Shown piece after piece: positions 22,755 through 35,327 of a stretch of DNA of 64,000 bases. Under the pieces are notes generated by a model. The model did no database searches, was not told where the DNA came from, and saw only the letters and a program-made list of their open reading frames with translations. Every line of letters starts with the position of its first letter. Position 1 is the stretch's first letter. Source of the stretch: Primulina eburnea. Taxonomy: Eukaryota > Streptophyta > Magnoliopsida > Lamiales > Gesneriaceae. Where the stretch lies: positions 37,182,682-37,246,681 of the forward strand of contig NC_133104.1 of NCBI RefSeq assembly GCF_022965805.1. Direction: 5' to 3'. A program made the position numbers and the translations under genes.

Positions 22755-24449
22755 TCAGACATTAATTAATTGACAGAATTGAGATTTCAGGAGCTAAGGT
22801 AAGACGTGAGAGGAGAAGCCGGGCGTCGGTGCAAGACAATCAAGATTTGGGACAGAATGTCTAGGCGCCCGAGCGGTAGAAGAGGACCGCCCGAGTGCCA
22901 GTGCACCACCAGCTTTGTATTTGGACAGAACGTCTGGCGCCCGAGCGGTAGAAAATGACCGTCCGAGCGCCAGTGTATAATAAGTGAGAGCTTGGACAAA
23001 GTGTTCTGCACCCGAGCGGTAATTTGTAACCGCCCGAGCGCCTCCTGAGATATAAGAAGAATAAGCCACGTATCTTTGACATGCAATTGTATAGATATAT
23101 ATCCTTCATTCATTCAGAATTCAGCTGGAAGAATACGCCTTTCATTTCTTAGAAATTTGATTATTCAAAATCTGGCTATCAGAAATTCAATCCGAACACA
23201 GTTTTGTACTCCTCTCGTCAAGAGCTACACAAGAACGTAAGTGTTATTAAGTTTTAGCATGATTTGAAATTCATGTATGGGAGGAATTATGATTTGATAG
23301 AGATTATTTGTTCTTACGATATTCGATATCGTAGAATCGAAAATGGAACAAAGAACGGACACCGTATACAATTTTTATGATTTTCAGATGTTCTTGATTT
23401 GGTTATATAGATTTTTGGAGATGTTGATATTATATTAATTGATATCTCGTGTTGTTGAGTTACTGGGGATATCGTTATTGTGCCGTTATGCCGTTGACAT
23501 GAATCTAGATTGAGTATTGAGAGCAGATTGTGATTTGAATGGTATATTGATATTGTACCTATCAAACATGTCATTTCAGATTTGATATTGACAGCTTCGA
23601 ATTCAAGATTTTGACTTCGTCAGATCGACAAAAGAAAGGTATAAATCAATGTTAACCGGGAGATTGACTCGAGTTAGATTTGACTTGAGTTTCCCTAAAC
23701 CACATACTTGTTTGTTATTGTTTTAATATTTTTGTATTATTTGAATGTCTATGTCTATTCTATTGACTTATAGAATAGCAGAGAATAAAATATAGATTAT
23801 GAGAACGAGTTATTGGAAGATGTGCCAAGTCTTGGGCAGAGGTGCCTAGACATTGTATGATTGGTTTATATCGATGTTGCTTAGAAATAAATCGACTTCT
23901 ATTGTTGAGATTCGATATATGTGCCAACGTCCGAGAACCAGGATTCTTAGACTAGACTAGATCAAAGTCGAGTCAGAGATATGAGTTTGAGTTACATTTT
24001 TACATCATTTCATGTTTTCAGAGTTGATACATGTTATTGATAACTGTTATATGCTTTTTGTATATGTTTATACGATTGTATGTTTACGTTGTTTATACTG
24101 AGAATATTATTCTCACCGGAGTTATCCGGATGATGTTGTGTTTGTATGTGTGCATAACAACAGGTGGGACGGGATCAAGGTTAAGAAGAGGATGAGAGAT
24201 CAATATTAGCGTGGAGATTCAGACCCAGAAATAGAATAGGTTTCAGCACTGGATGTATAGTAGTTGAACCCTAATTTGACAGTAATGTATGTTGTACAAG
24301 ACTTGTACTTTTACTTTTGATATGTATATCAGATTGATTACATTATGTTCCGCACTTGTATTTTAAAAAAAATGAGACCATGTTTATCTTAATTGAACCA
24401 AATATTCCCAAAGATGATTAAGAAATGAATTAGCGTCCGGGTCCCCACA
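22727..24449 (+). repeat. Solo LTR (1,723 bp) with perfect 5-bp TSD
   Basis: TGTAATGCCTGAG...GGGTCCCCACA is flanked by GGAAG on both sides (22,722-22,726 and 24,450-24,454). The ends resemble chromovirus-type gypsy LTRs. There is no internal coding region. It contains a GC-rich cluster at 22,855-23,045 with three imperfect copies of a roughly 60-70 bp unit, each including CCCGAGCGGTA and a CCGCCCGAGCGC- or CCGTCCGAGCGC-like block. Confidence 0.85.
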
Positions 24450-24731
24450 GGAAGCATAAATATACTACTGCTGTTCATGTCAGGATTGGGTATACCAACA
24501 AAAAAATGGGACTAATTTCTCTTCTTTTCATGGCCAAACAATGTGAATATCACGGGCTGGAATTATCATATCTCACCTAAAAAACCAGTCAAACAACTGA
24601 TAAGACATTATTTCTTCCTTAGTCCTCGGATAATCACTCCTACCAAGCCTAAGTGTAAGATAGAAGTGGAAACCAAACCGAGATTTGTAATAATTTACTA
24701 TCTTTGAAACAGATTTGTCATCTCCTACAGG

Positions 24732-25410
24732 GCATCGAGATTCATGGTGGACTATTTTTTTCCAAGATACAATGGTGAGACCTGCATCGACTTAGCACAA
24801 ATCTGCACACATGTGAACTGAATAGTATCATCATAACTTTATCAATAGAAGAAGCTTTGACATAAGAAAATATAGGAGAAGAAGGTGGTAGAACTTGTTT
24901 TGAGGACTTGTGAGAACATGAATATATAGGCCCAAGCAATCCATATGAAAGGCCAAAGTTGGCCACACGAAAGGGCAAGAGTTGCCAACCGGAGTGCCGA
25001 AAGTTGGCCAGCATTAAAAATCATGTTTGAATGAAGATTGACACCAATTTTAATTCATACGAATTAAAAAATTAGCAATATATGGGTTAGCCCAGGTGGC
25101 CAACTTTGTCTTTGACATGTTCAACATTCGCAGGTAGCGCTCGCATACGAGTCAAGTATTTTTAATTCAAACTGAGCCCTTGATTTGTAACACCATGCGT
25201 AGGCACACGCAATAGAGAATATATTGACTACATAGTCTGACACTCTCATAAATTGTAGTATAATATATGCTAACACGTATTTCCTTTTCTATTCAAATTG
25301 TGATATTCCTACATGCTTCCACTTAATTCAATCAATTCACATGACAAGCCCAATTTCTATTCAAAAATGGAAAACAACCAATTATATAAAAGTCCAATTC
25401 CAACAATCCA
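24732..25410 (+). repeat. Diverged LTR-like dispersed repeat, copy A
   Basis: Matches 48,145-49,060 in order: CATCGAGATTCA, GACTTAGCACAAA, ATGAAAGGCCAA, ATACGAGTCAAGT.TTTTTA, ATATATGCTAACAC, TTCAATCAATTCACATGACAAG and a final TATATAAAAGTCCAATTCC. The TATATAAAAG near the right end looks like an LTR promoter. The copies are strongly diverged, with indels. No clean termini were found. Confidence 0.6.
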
Positions 25411-26360
25411 TTACATAAGTAGGAAGATCCACTAATTCTCATTTATGATTTTTTATAATGGATTCAATTTCGGAATTAATGGCTTCTTTTCATTGAAGTC
25501 TTTTTGAAGAATTCACTGCTTCTTTAAAGAGTTGTAATTCATTTTCTGAAGTCATTATGAAGAATTCACTGCTTATTTAAAGAGACGAGATTCATTTTCT
25601 AACATGCACGTGATAAGATACAAACCAAATAATTTTTCCACCCTAGATCTCTTGCCATTGTGAATATTTTTTTCTTTCTTAATTGTGTCATATGAACCTT
25701 TAGAAGAACATATATTCAAATGAAAAAAATATTCTTGATTCTATTATCATATATTTGAAATTCATACGCAAGAAAATGATAAGTTCTAATGTTCTGTGGA
25801 TATCCAATTTGTCGTATATTACCTTATTCGGGTGCAGGTACTGCAACTTTGGAAAGACAATCCTAAACTCGCAAGCATTGATAAGGTGTTCTTCATCTCC
25901 ATAACTCATATTGACTTTTATCTTGTTTATTTTGATATACCTTATTTAAGACAACTTTTCATACATATTATGCAGTAAGACATAACTCAACAACAATTCA
26001 TTTATCATTTCTTTCAAAGAAATATTATTTATTTCTGCAATGTCATTTTACTAAACAATCCACAATAATCTTTAATATTCCAACTAAGTTTCAAAAAATC
26101 CTCAAAGTTGATATATTTTTCCATAATCTCAACTGTCAATATTTTATAGCTCTAAGCTCCCATATATGCAGTAATATTTCCAACTACATCGCAAAAATAT
26201 CAGACTATGCTTTGACAATAAGTAATAGTTTTTTCAAATTATGTACCTTTAACTTGTCCAATTTCTGATTTATGAAGTAACCCAAACTAGTAATCAATAT
26301 ATTGCCACATATGCGACGAAAACGAATTAAATCTGAAAGGAAAAATTTGCACTTCCAGAC
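25411..26360. other. Spacer without recognisable genes
   Basis: Short open frames at 25,700-25,980 have no recognisable domain. A small imperfect repeat (GAAGAATTCACTGCTT..TTTAAAGAG, about 25,505 and 25,560) is the only structure seen. Confidence 0.4.
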
Positions 26361-27551
26361 TGTTAGTTGTTCCACATCGGTAAGATAAAATACTTGTGAG
26401 TTGCATATATGGAATTGGACGATGTTCTCCCCATGAGTTAGCTTTTGGGATTGAATTAGGTCCAACTCTCAACCTTAACATGTTATCAGAGCTCAGGTTT
26501 CACCACTATGTGTTAGACTGTCCATAGTTGGGCCACCTGTTCTGTCTATAATTAGGCCATTTGTAAACTTCAAGCTCCAGATATTAATTCCTGTACATGA
26601 GGGGGTGTGTTAGTTATCCTACATTGGTTAGATAAATACTTGAGAGTTACATATATGGACTTGGACAATCCTCCCTCCTTTAGCTAGTTTTTTGGGTTGA
26701 GTTAGGTCCAAATCTCAATCTTAACATAGTATCAGAGCTCATGTTCTACCACTATGTGTTGGATTGCCCATAGTTGGGTCACTCGTTCTGCCCATAGTTG
26801 GGTCATTTGTAAACTTCATGCTCCAAATTTTTATTCTTGGACGTGAAAAGGTCTGTTAGTTGTCTCACATCAGTTGGATGAAATCCCTGGGAGTTGCATA
26901 AATGGGCTTGGATAATCCTCCCTTCTTGAGCTAGCATTTGCGGTTGAGTTAGGTCCAAATTTCAATCTTAACATAAAATATCTGGTAGTTGTATATATGG
27001 ACTTGTACAATCCTCCCATTTGAGCTAGCTTTTGGGGTTGAGATAGGTTCACATATCAATCTTAACATAGTATCAGAGTTCAACTTCCACCGTTATGTGT
27101 ACTGCCCATAGTTGGGTCACTCGTTTTGCCTATAATTTGGTATTTGTAAACTTCAGGCTCCACATGTTCATTCCTGAGTGTGAGAGGATTTATTAGTTGT
27201 CTCACATCAACTGGATAAAATCCCTTGGAGTCGCGTATATGAGATTGGATAATGTTCTCCTCTTGAGCTAGTTTTTGGAGTTGAGTTAGGTCCAAATTCC
27301 AATCTTAACATGGTATCATAGCCAAGTTCATCGTTATATGTTGAACTGTTATAGTTGGATCACTTGTTCTGTCCATAATTAAGTCATCTGTAAAGTTCAC
27401 GCTCCAGATGTTCATTTCTGGGTGTGAAAAGAAGAGTTATTTATTCCACATCGATTGATAAAATACTTGAGAATTGCATATATGGACTTGGACAATCTTC
27501 TACTTGAAGCTAGCTTTTACGGTTGAGTTAAGTATAAGTCTCAATCTTAAT
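26361..27551 (+). mobile_element. TRIM array: about six LTR-like units head to tail
   Basis: Short LTR-like units of 119-120 bp lie at 26,361-26,480, 26,608-26,726, 26,854-26,973, 27,191-27,310 and about 27,433-27,551. A 5'-truncated unit (26,974-27,067) is fused directly to the third. They share TGTTAGTTGT..CACATC, GAGTTGCATATATGGA, TTGGGTTGAGTTAGGTCCAA and CTTAACA. Right after four of them sits a worn tRNA-iMet primer site (TGTTATCAGAGC 26,481; TAGTATCAGAGC 26,727; TAGTATCAGAGT 27,068; TGGTATCATAGC 27,311). Internal segments of about 115-130 bp carry a second repeated text (CCATAGTTGGGTCACTCGTTCTG). No coding capacity: this is a terminal-repeat retrotransposon in miniature in tandem form. 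Confidence 0.85.
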
Positions 27552-28402
<851 letters not shown>

Positions 28403-28486
28403 TTATGGGAAACTTTCTTTAAACTCTCTAATATAATAAAAATCACAAAAATATCTTTATATGTGTTAAATTTAATATTGATATAA

Positions 28487-28498
28487 TGGTATCAAAGT
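28487..28498 (+). other. Worn tRNA-iMet primer-binding site of the endogenous caulimovirid
   Basis: TGGTATCAAAGT matches the plant reverse-transcription primer site TGGTATCAGAGC at 10 of 12 positions and lies upstream of the viral ORFs, where the site marks position 1 of caulimovirid genomes. Confidence 0.55.
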
Positions 28499-28710
28499 TT
28501 AGGCAAAATTATCTAAAACATACAAATTTATTATTATTTTGTAAATAAATGTTTGAGAAGGAGAATTTACTCAAATAACATGAATTCGAACCCAAGTTCG
28601 AGATTAAATATTTACAGGATTTATTCCAAATATTTGAAATAGTTGAAGCAGGACGATCTAACCAATGTTAGATATCAAGAAAACAGGGGAACTTATCAGA
28701 AGGTAAATTT

Positions 28711-31700
28711 ATGATTCAAAATAACATATTCCTAGAAATAGTACAGGATTCCTTTAAATTTTTAGAGATCTTAGAGAAATTCAAAAGATATTACGAAATT
28801 ATGACAATATGTTGTATTATGTACCACAAAATGTGGAGAAAATCATTGAAATCGGGAAGAAATTCTTGGAATATTAAAGAATATTCGAACAAGAATTCAA
28901 AACCTAGAACAACAACCAAGTTCTAGTAGAAGGACTTCAGAAGGAAGTTTATAACAAACATTTGGTACTGAACACTAATTACATCAAATAGGGAAGACCA
29001 AAGTAATGCCAAAACCTTTAACTGAAGAAGAAAAGATGATCAATCTAATCAAAACAATCTCAGAAAAGAAATTAATCTGATGACAGCTTTAGAAAATATT
29101 GGTCTCGAGGATCTCCAAGACTTTGCAGAATCTTTTTCAAATATCAAGGTTGTAGATATAAAGATGAACACAACTGGGGATCAACAACCCACCATAACCT
29201 GGTCATCTTCGCAGGAACCACCAAGAGAAATTGTGGGATCTCAGAACATGAATATGAGAGAATCCCAACCAGACTTTTACACTGGTGGAGAATCACACCC
29301 AGCGGGAAAAATGTCAAGGAGAAGTCAAATTCTCTTGCACCAAATACCTTATGGGAAATCTGTTTTAGAGCCGATACATCCTTATGATGTTATGATTAAT
29401 CTAGATGAATTAAACTTCAAAAACAGATAATATCTCGTAGATGATTGGAATTTGGACATCCGTTATGAGAATTGCAGCATGTACACGTGATTTCAACAGA
29501 GAATGATTCATTAAACTTTTAGAAAATGAGTCTTACGAGATCAGTTAAAATTGATTGGGACATGAATTTGGTAGAAACCAAAGAATTAGTCCTAGCCGGA
29601 GAATCTCTTAGCGAGATAGCCGGAAGTATGGCTATTATTTTTAAAGCACAATTTATAGGGGTAGTTTATTTTAACAGTCAAGATACAGAGAAGAAGAAAA
29701 TAATATACTCAAGCTCTGTATATTCTTGAATTACATGACCTATGTTTAGTGGATGAATATATTATGTTATTCACTATATATAGATAGAATTCGGGGGTCG
29801 AAGAAGATATAGCAATGCAACTTTTCTTCGCCAAAATGCCAAGTCCCTGGAGAGAAATGCTAATAAGAAAATATGTGCCTGACAATCCAGATACATTGGC
29901 ACGAAGATTTTTTTTTCTCAAAGGAAAACTGGCAGAATGGTGTCATTTGGCAGCATTACAGAAAAATTACAAACGATTAAGGGGTATTAACAAACGTACT
30001 GTTATAAGAAAAATGATCTCCCACAATTATTGGAAGTAAACCACAAAGGCATAAGAGGAAAAGTTTTAGAACTCGTCCTTATGCTAAAATTTCAAGTATC
30101 GATTACCTCTCGAAGTACAGGAAGAACACCTACAAAGAAAACTTTCAGAAGAGCTCACACTCGAACTAATGAAAGTTTTAAGGATTTGTAATTGTAATAA
30201 CCATGGGCTATCCCGATCTTGGACTCCCTCGGGAGCCTTTTCTCGTCTTGGGTTTCCACTGGCCCTTTTTAGTAGCTCAATTGATACCGAGTCTCTTTGA
30301 ACTATGTACTTAAGCCAAGAGGTCATGGGTTCGAGACTTGGGGATGTACCACTCCGCCAACCTGGTGTGAAGAGTTCTATGAGTAATGACGCATGGGAAA
30401 GCCCGTGAGGGAAAAGGCGCCCGAGTTAGAACCCAAGACAGGAAAAGATCCCGAGGGCCTAAGATCGGGGTAGCCCATGGTCATTATAGTAACTGCTGGA
30501 CATGTAGAGCAAGAGGTCATATCTCAACCAACTGTCCAGAAAATGAAAAAAAAAAAGATATTAAACCCTTCGATCCAACCTCGGATATTGAAAAATCAGT
30601 TTAATATCAAGATCTTATTCAAGTATACCGGTTTGAGGATATTGTCTCAGGCGAAAGTATATATGAAGAAGAAGAAGAAGACATTTTAAGTCATGGAGAA
30701 TCTGATGGAACTAAATCGGAATCAGACCGAAGACAAGGTGTTTCGTCACGAAACACATGTAGATTTGTCTGGTTTATTTAGCCAGACAACAATATCCCAT
30801 AAAAGGGTCCAAAGTATAATGAGAGAAATTCTTAGTTTTCAGAGGTATCAGGGATTCTCTGCAGGAAAGGTAGAAAAGTTCTTAGGAAGTCTTGGCCAAG
30901 AAATATAAAGCATCACCTAATCTATAAAGTTTCCAGAAAAAAAAATGACAATTCTGATTGAACTTATAGGAAATATGGAGATGCAATTAATTACTTCCGA
31001 AGAAATTAAGAAATAATTATAAAAACTCGAGTTAGAAGTAGCACGAGTCATGTTCTGGATTCATATAGGAGTAATTCAGATTATGATAAAAGCTACTTTT
31101 AAAGAAGGAATAGATTCGCCCATTTATATCGCTATATGGGATAAATGAATGGGTAACCTTCAAGATTCTGTACTGGGAACAATCTTAGGAAATTTATGTG
31201 CACGAAAAATTGTAGGAGTAATTTATCCAAGAATTTCCTACAACCTGACAGATCGAGATTTCAGCCGAGCTTTGACGTTGCATCAGAACTTCAAAGAAAA
31301 AAGGCTGATGAAAGAGGGTAATAGACCGTATTCTATTACCTATCAAATTTCATATGCTCTATATAATATAATCATTCAGAATTGTTTATTAGAAATGAGT
31401 TTATTGAAATACCTTAGATATTTGAAAAAATGGCTTGGATATTATCCAAAAAGAGTTGAATTTTGCTTAATATAGGAAACATATATCTAAATACAAGAAA
31501 AATCGATTCTACAGAGGAATCAAATACTTATATTTGAATCAAGAAGACTATCTTTTCAAGGAGATAGAATTATGATTTATATGTGGGGGAAAACATCTGT
31601 CCAAGAAACCCAACGGGTACTAAAAAGTTCTTCGACGATAAGAAAGCTTAGATGTCTAGAGGGGTGGAAGGAATTATAAATAGTATTTGATATCACGAAA

Positions 31701-33930
31701 CAAAGGAATCAATTTCTTAGTAATACCATATACTATTTAGAACAACCTATGATAGGAACTTATCAATGAATGATCAACATTGGAGAATTGGAGGTTCATA
31801 TCAAAGGAATTTCAGGAAAAGAACCAGATCAACTGGTTCTTGGGCTAGAGTTTCTTGAGAAACATAAACCTTGAAACATCTAGAATATGGAAAGGAGTTT
31901 ATGGCCGAGGATAAAATGTGAAAAATTCAATGACCACAAGCTCATTCTCGATAACATTCCAGTAGAAATGTTATACGAATAATATAAAGCAGAATATTTT
32001 ACTGCTTATATTGATTCAGGCGCTGAAATCTGTACAACAAAAAGAAGAGTTTTTCCAAATAATTTGGAAAAAATATTTACCTAAGATTGCTGGAAGAGAT
32101 TTCTCTAAAAAGATTTTAATATTATGTAAAGGGATTAAAATGACAAAAATCATGATTCGAGGTACTGGACAAACACCTTGGTATAAGGTCAAAATACCAC
32201 CAATTTATTTTTATGATACATGAGCAGACATTCTGTTCGGAAATAATTTCCTACAGCAAGGAAATGAGACTAGATGCTTAGTGTTCACAACGCCGTGAGA
32301 TCGTAAAATCATTGTCCAAAGACTGAGAGAGACATTTTACAGAAAATTTTCAATTCAGTTCCGTAGAAAGTGTGGTGATGAAGGAAAACTTCTGAACCCA
32401 AAAATGAAGAATTCTAGACGGTTTGGAGAAAAAATGCTCCAATTAAGAGTAAATAAGGAGCTCCAACCAGAAGAAATAGAATTCCTCAAGATAGCTCTAC
32501 AACATAATGAGGTAGAGTTTGAATCAAATGTATCATTAGAAGATGTCAAGAGAAAGATCAAAGAAAATTACAATGAAGATCTCTTGGCATGGTGGGATAA
32601 AAATTAACTCAAAGTTTACCATAAAATTAAAGAAGATAAATAGTATGAATTTGTCCGATGCAAGCATATCACAATGAATATAGTGGATCAAAGGGATATG
32701 CAAATTATAATCAAGGAATATCTAGACATTGGTTTGATCAAAGCAGGAATTTCTCCATATAGCAGCCTAGGATTTCTTGTAAGAAATCATTGTGAAATAA
32801 AATTAAATAAACCCAGATTAGTTATTAATTACCAAGAAATTAATAAGATTCTGGAGTTTGATGGTTATTTTATACTCAGTAGAGAACATCTAATTAGTTG
32901 CATACGCAATGTAAAGATATTCTCTAAATGTGATTGTAAGTCTGATTTTTATCATATTCGGATGCAAAGAAGAAAGCAAGAAATTCACAGCTTTCTCCAC
33001 ACCAAAAGGACACAATATATGGAAATTATTACCAATGAGATTGGCTAATTCATCTGAAATATTTCAAAGGAAAATAGATTATCTATTTAAAGATTATTTC
33101 AAATTTATGTTTGTCTATATTGATGATTTTTAATCGCATCTAAAAATATGGAGGAACATATTAAACATTTAGAGATTTTCTCTAATGTTTGTAAAAAAAA
33201 GAGGACTGGTTCTATCTGAAAATAAAGCAGTCATCGCCACAAGAAAGACTGAATTTCATTGGAACAAAAATTGATGAGTCTGAAATAATTTTGCAAGATC
33301 ATATAATAGAAAAAGTGCAAAATTTTCCCAACGAACTAAAAGAAAAGAAACAATTTCATAGTTTTCTAGGATTATTAATTTTACAGGGATGTTTCTTCAA
33401 AACCTAGCAAAACATGAGAAAATGTTCAGTCCATTATTGAAAAATATGCAAAATTTATATGGATAAAAGAACACACCCATGGACTTATCCAACTCAAGGA
33501 GATTTGTAAAAATCTTCAAAAAAATGGTTATTCCCTAGGATGATGATAATCTGATATTATATACAGATGCTAGTGATTATTGGTGGATGACAGTTTTAAC
33601 CAAGCTCATACCAGAAGGAGAACAACCATGCAGATATTGTATTTGACTTTTCTCTGATGCAGAAGCCATAAAATGACATATTAACGAAAAATAATTTTAT
33701 GCAGTAGAAAGGGCATCTGAAAAATGGCCATTTACCTGCGAAGAAATTTACTTTAAAAATTGATAACACACAGATAAAAGCTTTCTTGGGGAATATAATA
33801 GAATCTAAACCCGAGAAGGCTAGATTATTAAGATGAGAAGTGTTAAGTCAAAATTATATTTTTGATATTGTAATTATTAAATCTCATAAATATTCTTGCA
33901 GATTATTTAACAAGAAATGGATATCGATGA
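28711..33930 (+). pseudogene. Caulimovirid polyprotein ORF1 remnants
   Basis: Fragments, in order. Coat-like region about 29,080-30,060, including PSPWREMLIRKYVPDNPDTL. After a 283-bp MITE comes the CCHC zinc knuckle CWTCRARGHISTNC (30,494-30,535, spacing CX2CX4HX4C). An acidic stretch EEEEED follows at about 30,665. The movement-protein-like segment at 31,050-31,400 has VLGTILGNLC, YPRISYNLTDRDFSRAL and NRPYSITYQISYAL. The aspartic protease motif DSGA is at 32,013-32,024. The reverse transcriptase at 32,604-33,130 has KPRLVINYQEINK and YIDD at 33,116-33,127, directly followed by a stop two codons later. The RNase H start LYTDASDYWW is near 33,556 and its end (ILADYLTRNGY) near 33,890-33,925. 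Stops and frame changes occur throughout, so no functional protein is possible. Confidence 0.85.
30200..30482. mobile_element. Fold-back MITE carrying tRNA-like A/B boxes, inserted in the coat region
   Basis: Left arm 30,200-30,272 (ACCATGGGCTATCCCGATCTT...) and right arm about 30,411-30,482 (...AAGATCGGGGTAGCCCATGGTC) form an imperfect inverted repeat of roughly 70 bp. The flanks ATTGTAATA (30,191-30,199) and ATTATAGTA (30,483-30,491) agree at 7 of 9 positions, suggesting an old 9-bp, Mutator-type duplication. Between the arms lie TAGCTCAATTGA (30,273) and GGTTCGAGAC (30,328-30,337), which resemble RNA polymerase III boxes A and B in tRNA-like order and spacing. The core is GC-richer than the viral sequence. 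Confidence 0.7.
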
Positions 33931-34147
33931 TATTGATGCTATAGCAAAAATGCATATGCATTTGAGAGAACACCTGGAAATCCTTCAAAACGAGTTCAAT
34001 AAGCTTGCCCTAAATGCAGAAGTTGCGGGTAGGCTATAACAAATCGATAAGAGAATTGTCTCTGATCGAATCACGGGATGTTTACAAGCTTATACTCAGC
34101 TATGGTCTGTAATACAAATTCATAGCCTTCAAGGTATCGAGAAGCCA

Positions 34148-35229
34148 ATGGTTTTCCAAATGGAGAGTTTTCGAGTACAAAGCTCTATACCTGGAGCAGG
34201 GGATTCAAATAATTCTAGCACAAGTGTTAAGTCGGGATCATATCCAGATGAGTATGCTGAAACAAAAACTGAAACTCCATATTCAAATATCGAGTTTTCA
34301 AGTCAACCGTTCAACTCGGGGATCGAAGAGAGAAAGATTAACCTTAGACCTAATACAAACAAGGTAAAATCTAATGTTGATAATAATGAAGCTACAATTT
34401 CTCCATTTCAGGTTTATCAAAAATTTGGGAGAAATTAAAACAAGAGCAGGTATTAACCTCGCCACAATCAGGGTTGATGTTTCAGGAAAATATCCTAGGA
34501 TATGGATGAAACCAAATTCATATCCAAAGGAAGTAAAATTCTGGTATGAATTGGGGGATCTCGCCTCGGTTTATACTTCATCACCTATCTTTCCCGAAAT
34601 TTCAGGACTGCCTAAATGGATTCAGGAAGCGGTTCATGAAACATGGGAAAATAACGACTATTTGTTCAGAAGAGACATTCTGGAGCTATACTTCTTTAGT
34701 ACAGCAAAAGAACCAGCAGAAAAAGGCTCTCACGAAGCCTTTCATTTCATCAAGTTAAGGAGGACAGATATTAATATTCAAAAATTCATCAAAGATCTTC
34801 CGATAGAAAAAACACCTCTTGTTTCTTCAATAACATAAGATGATATTTCCACCAGAAGAGCATGGGGTATATGAGTCTGACTAACCGAAATGGACAAAGT
34901 CAAGTTCCCGTTTAAAGTTTTTATCATAATTTGGTATACAGATCATTCATGTTAAATACTATGACAGGAAAAACAACAATTTTGCAAAAGATTTATTTGA
35001 AATGAAAATAAATCTTTTGTGGAATAGCAAGCCACCGGAGAATAAAGAAACTCGTCGAAAATTCTGCAACATGGCTCATGTGGGAAGATGGTCAAAACAG
35101 ATCTGCCCAAAATGCCCAAATCAAAAGGAGCCTGAATTTGGCAAGGGCTTCAGACCTCGGTCAGACATGAAGAATCTTGCAGAGACAGGACTAAGTGGTG
35201 AAGGACCACAACCTCGTTTTCCCCGGTGA
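34148..35229 (+). pseudogene. Caulimovirid second ORF (unknown function), remnants
   Basis: Three frames follow each other. 34,148-34,438 is acidic and serine-rich. 34,374-34,838 includes IRVDVSGKYPRIWMKPNSYP and LPKWIQEAVHETWENNDYLF. 35,002-35,229 has a zinc-finger-like C..C..C pattern around ICPKCPNQ. The ORF seems to continue beyond the copia insertion at 46,833-47,146 (VSKRWIKTIRKP, IYWLCQEIKMEEQA). A downstream ORF without known function is described for florendoviruses. Frame changes at about 34,400 and 34,840 break it. Confidence 0.6.
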
Positions 35230-35327
35230 CACCAAAAGTTTAAGATTCATCGACAAAAATAAGTGGACATTTGACCACAATCACTTTTCCTTGAGGATAA
35301 CAAAAGATAAAGATTCTCCGACAAAAG

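Larger units (their letters stand above)
14954..24649 (-). mobile_element. Large decayed PIF/Harbinger-like element (candidate full span)
   Basis: The left end TAA|GGCTCGTTTGGTATGTGTGAT at 14,954 and the right end ...ATCACTCCTACCAAGCC|TAA at 24,649 form an imperfect inverted repeat: GGCT..TGGTA.G.GTGAT, with four bases missing on the right. A 3-bp TAA flanks both ends. TAA/TTA duplications and GGCT-TTTGGT ends are typical of PIF/Harbinger. Inside lie the two standard genes, a Myb/SANT ORF and a DDE transposase (both minus), plus an RNase H1-N-type ORF on the plus strand. Two solo LTRs are nested in it, so the pre-insertion length would be about 6.8 kb. The boundaries rest on short motifs and are tentative; membership of the transposase in PIF/Harbinger is firm. 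Confidence 0.5.

Noticed and set aside
22854..23045. CRISPR-like spaced repeats in the GC-rich part of the solo LTR
   Set aside because: Only three imperfect units with inverted halves, inside a plant LTR with a clear target duplication. There is no prokaryotic context.
22787..23113. Three overlapping minus-strand frames of 82-108 codons
   Set aside because: They exist only because the GC-rich LTR repeat lacks stops. No domain is seen, and all lie inside a solo LTR.
25700..25909. Minus-strand 69-codon frame as a gene
   Set aside because: No domain, low-complexity aromatic end, no promoter context.
26361..27551. Spaced 120-bp repeats as a possible array of functional units
   Set aside because: Primer sites and LTR-like TGTTAG...TTAACA borders explain the spacing as TRIM LTRs and internal regions.
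30271..30340. A genuine tRNA gene
   Set aside because: Box A and B words are present but no full cloverleaf or acceptor stem can be paired. It lies in a fold-back element, so it is better called tRNA-like.
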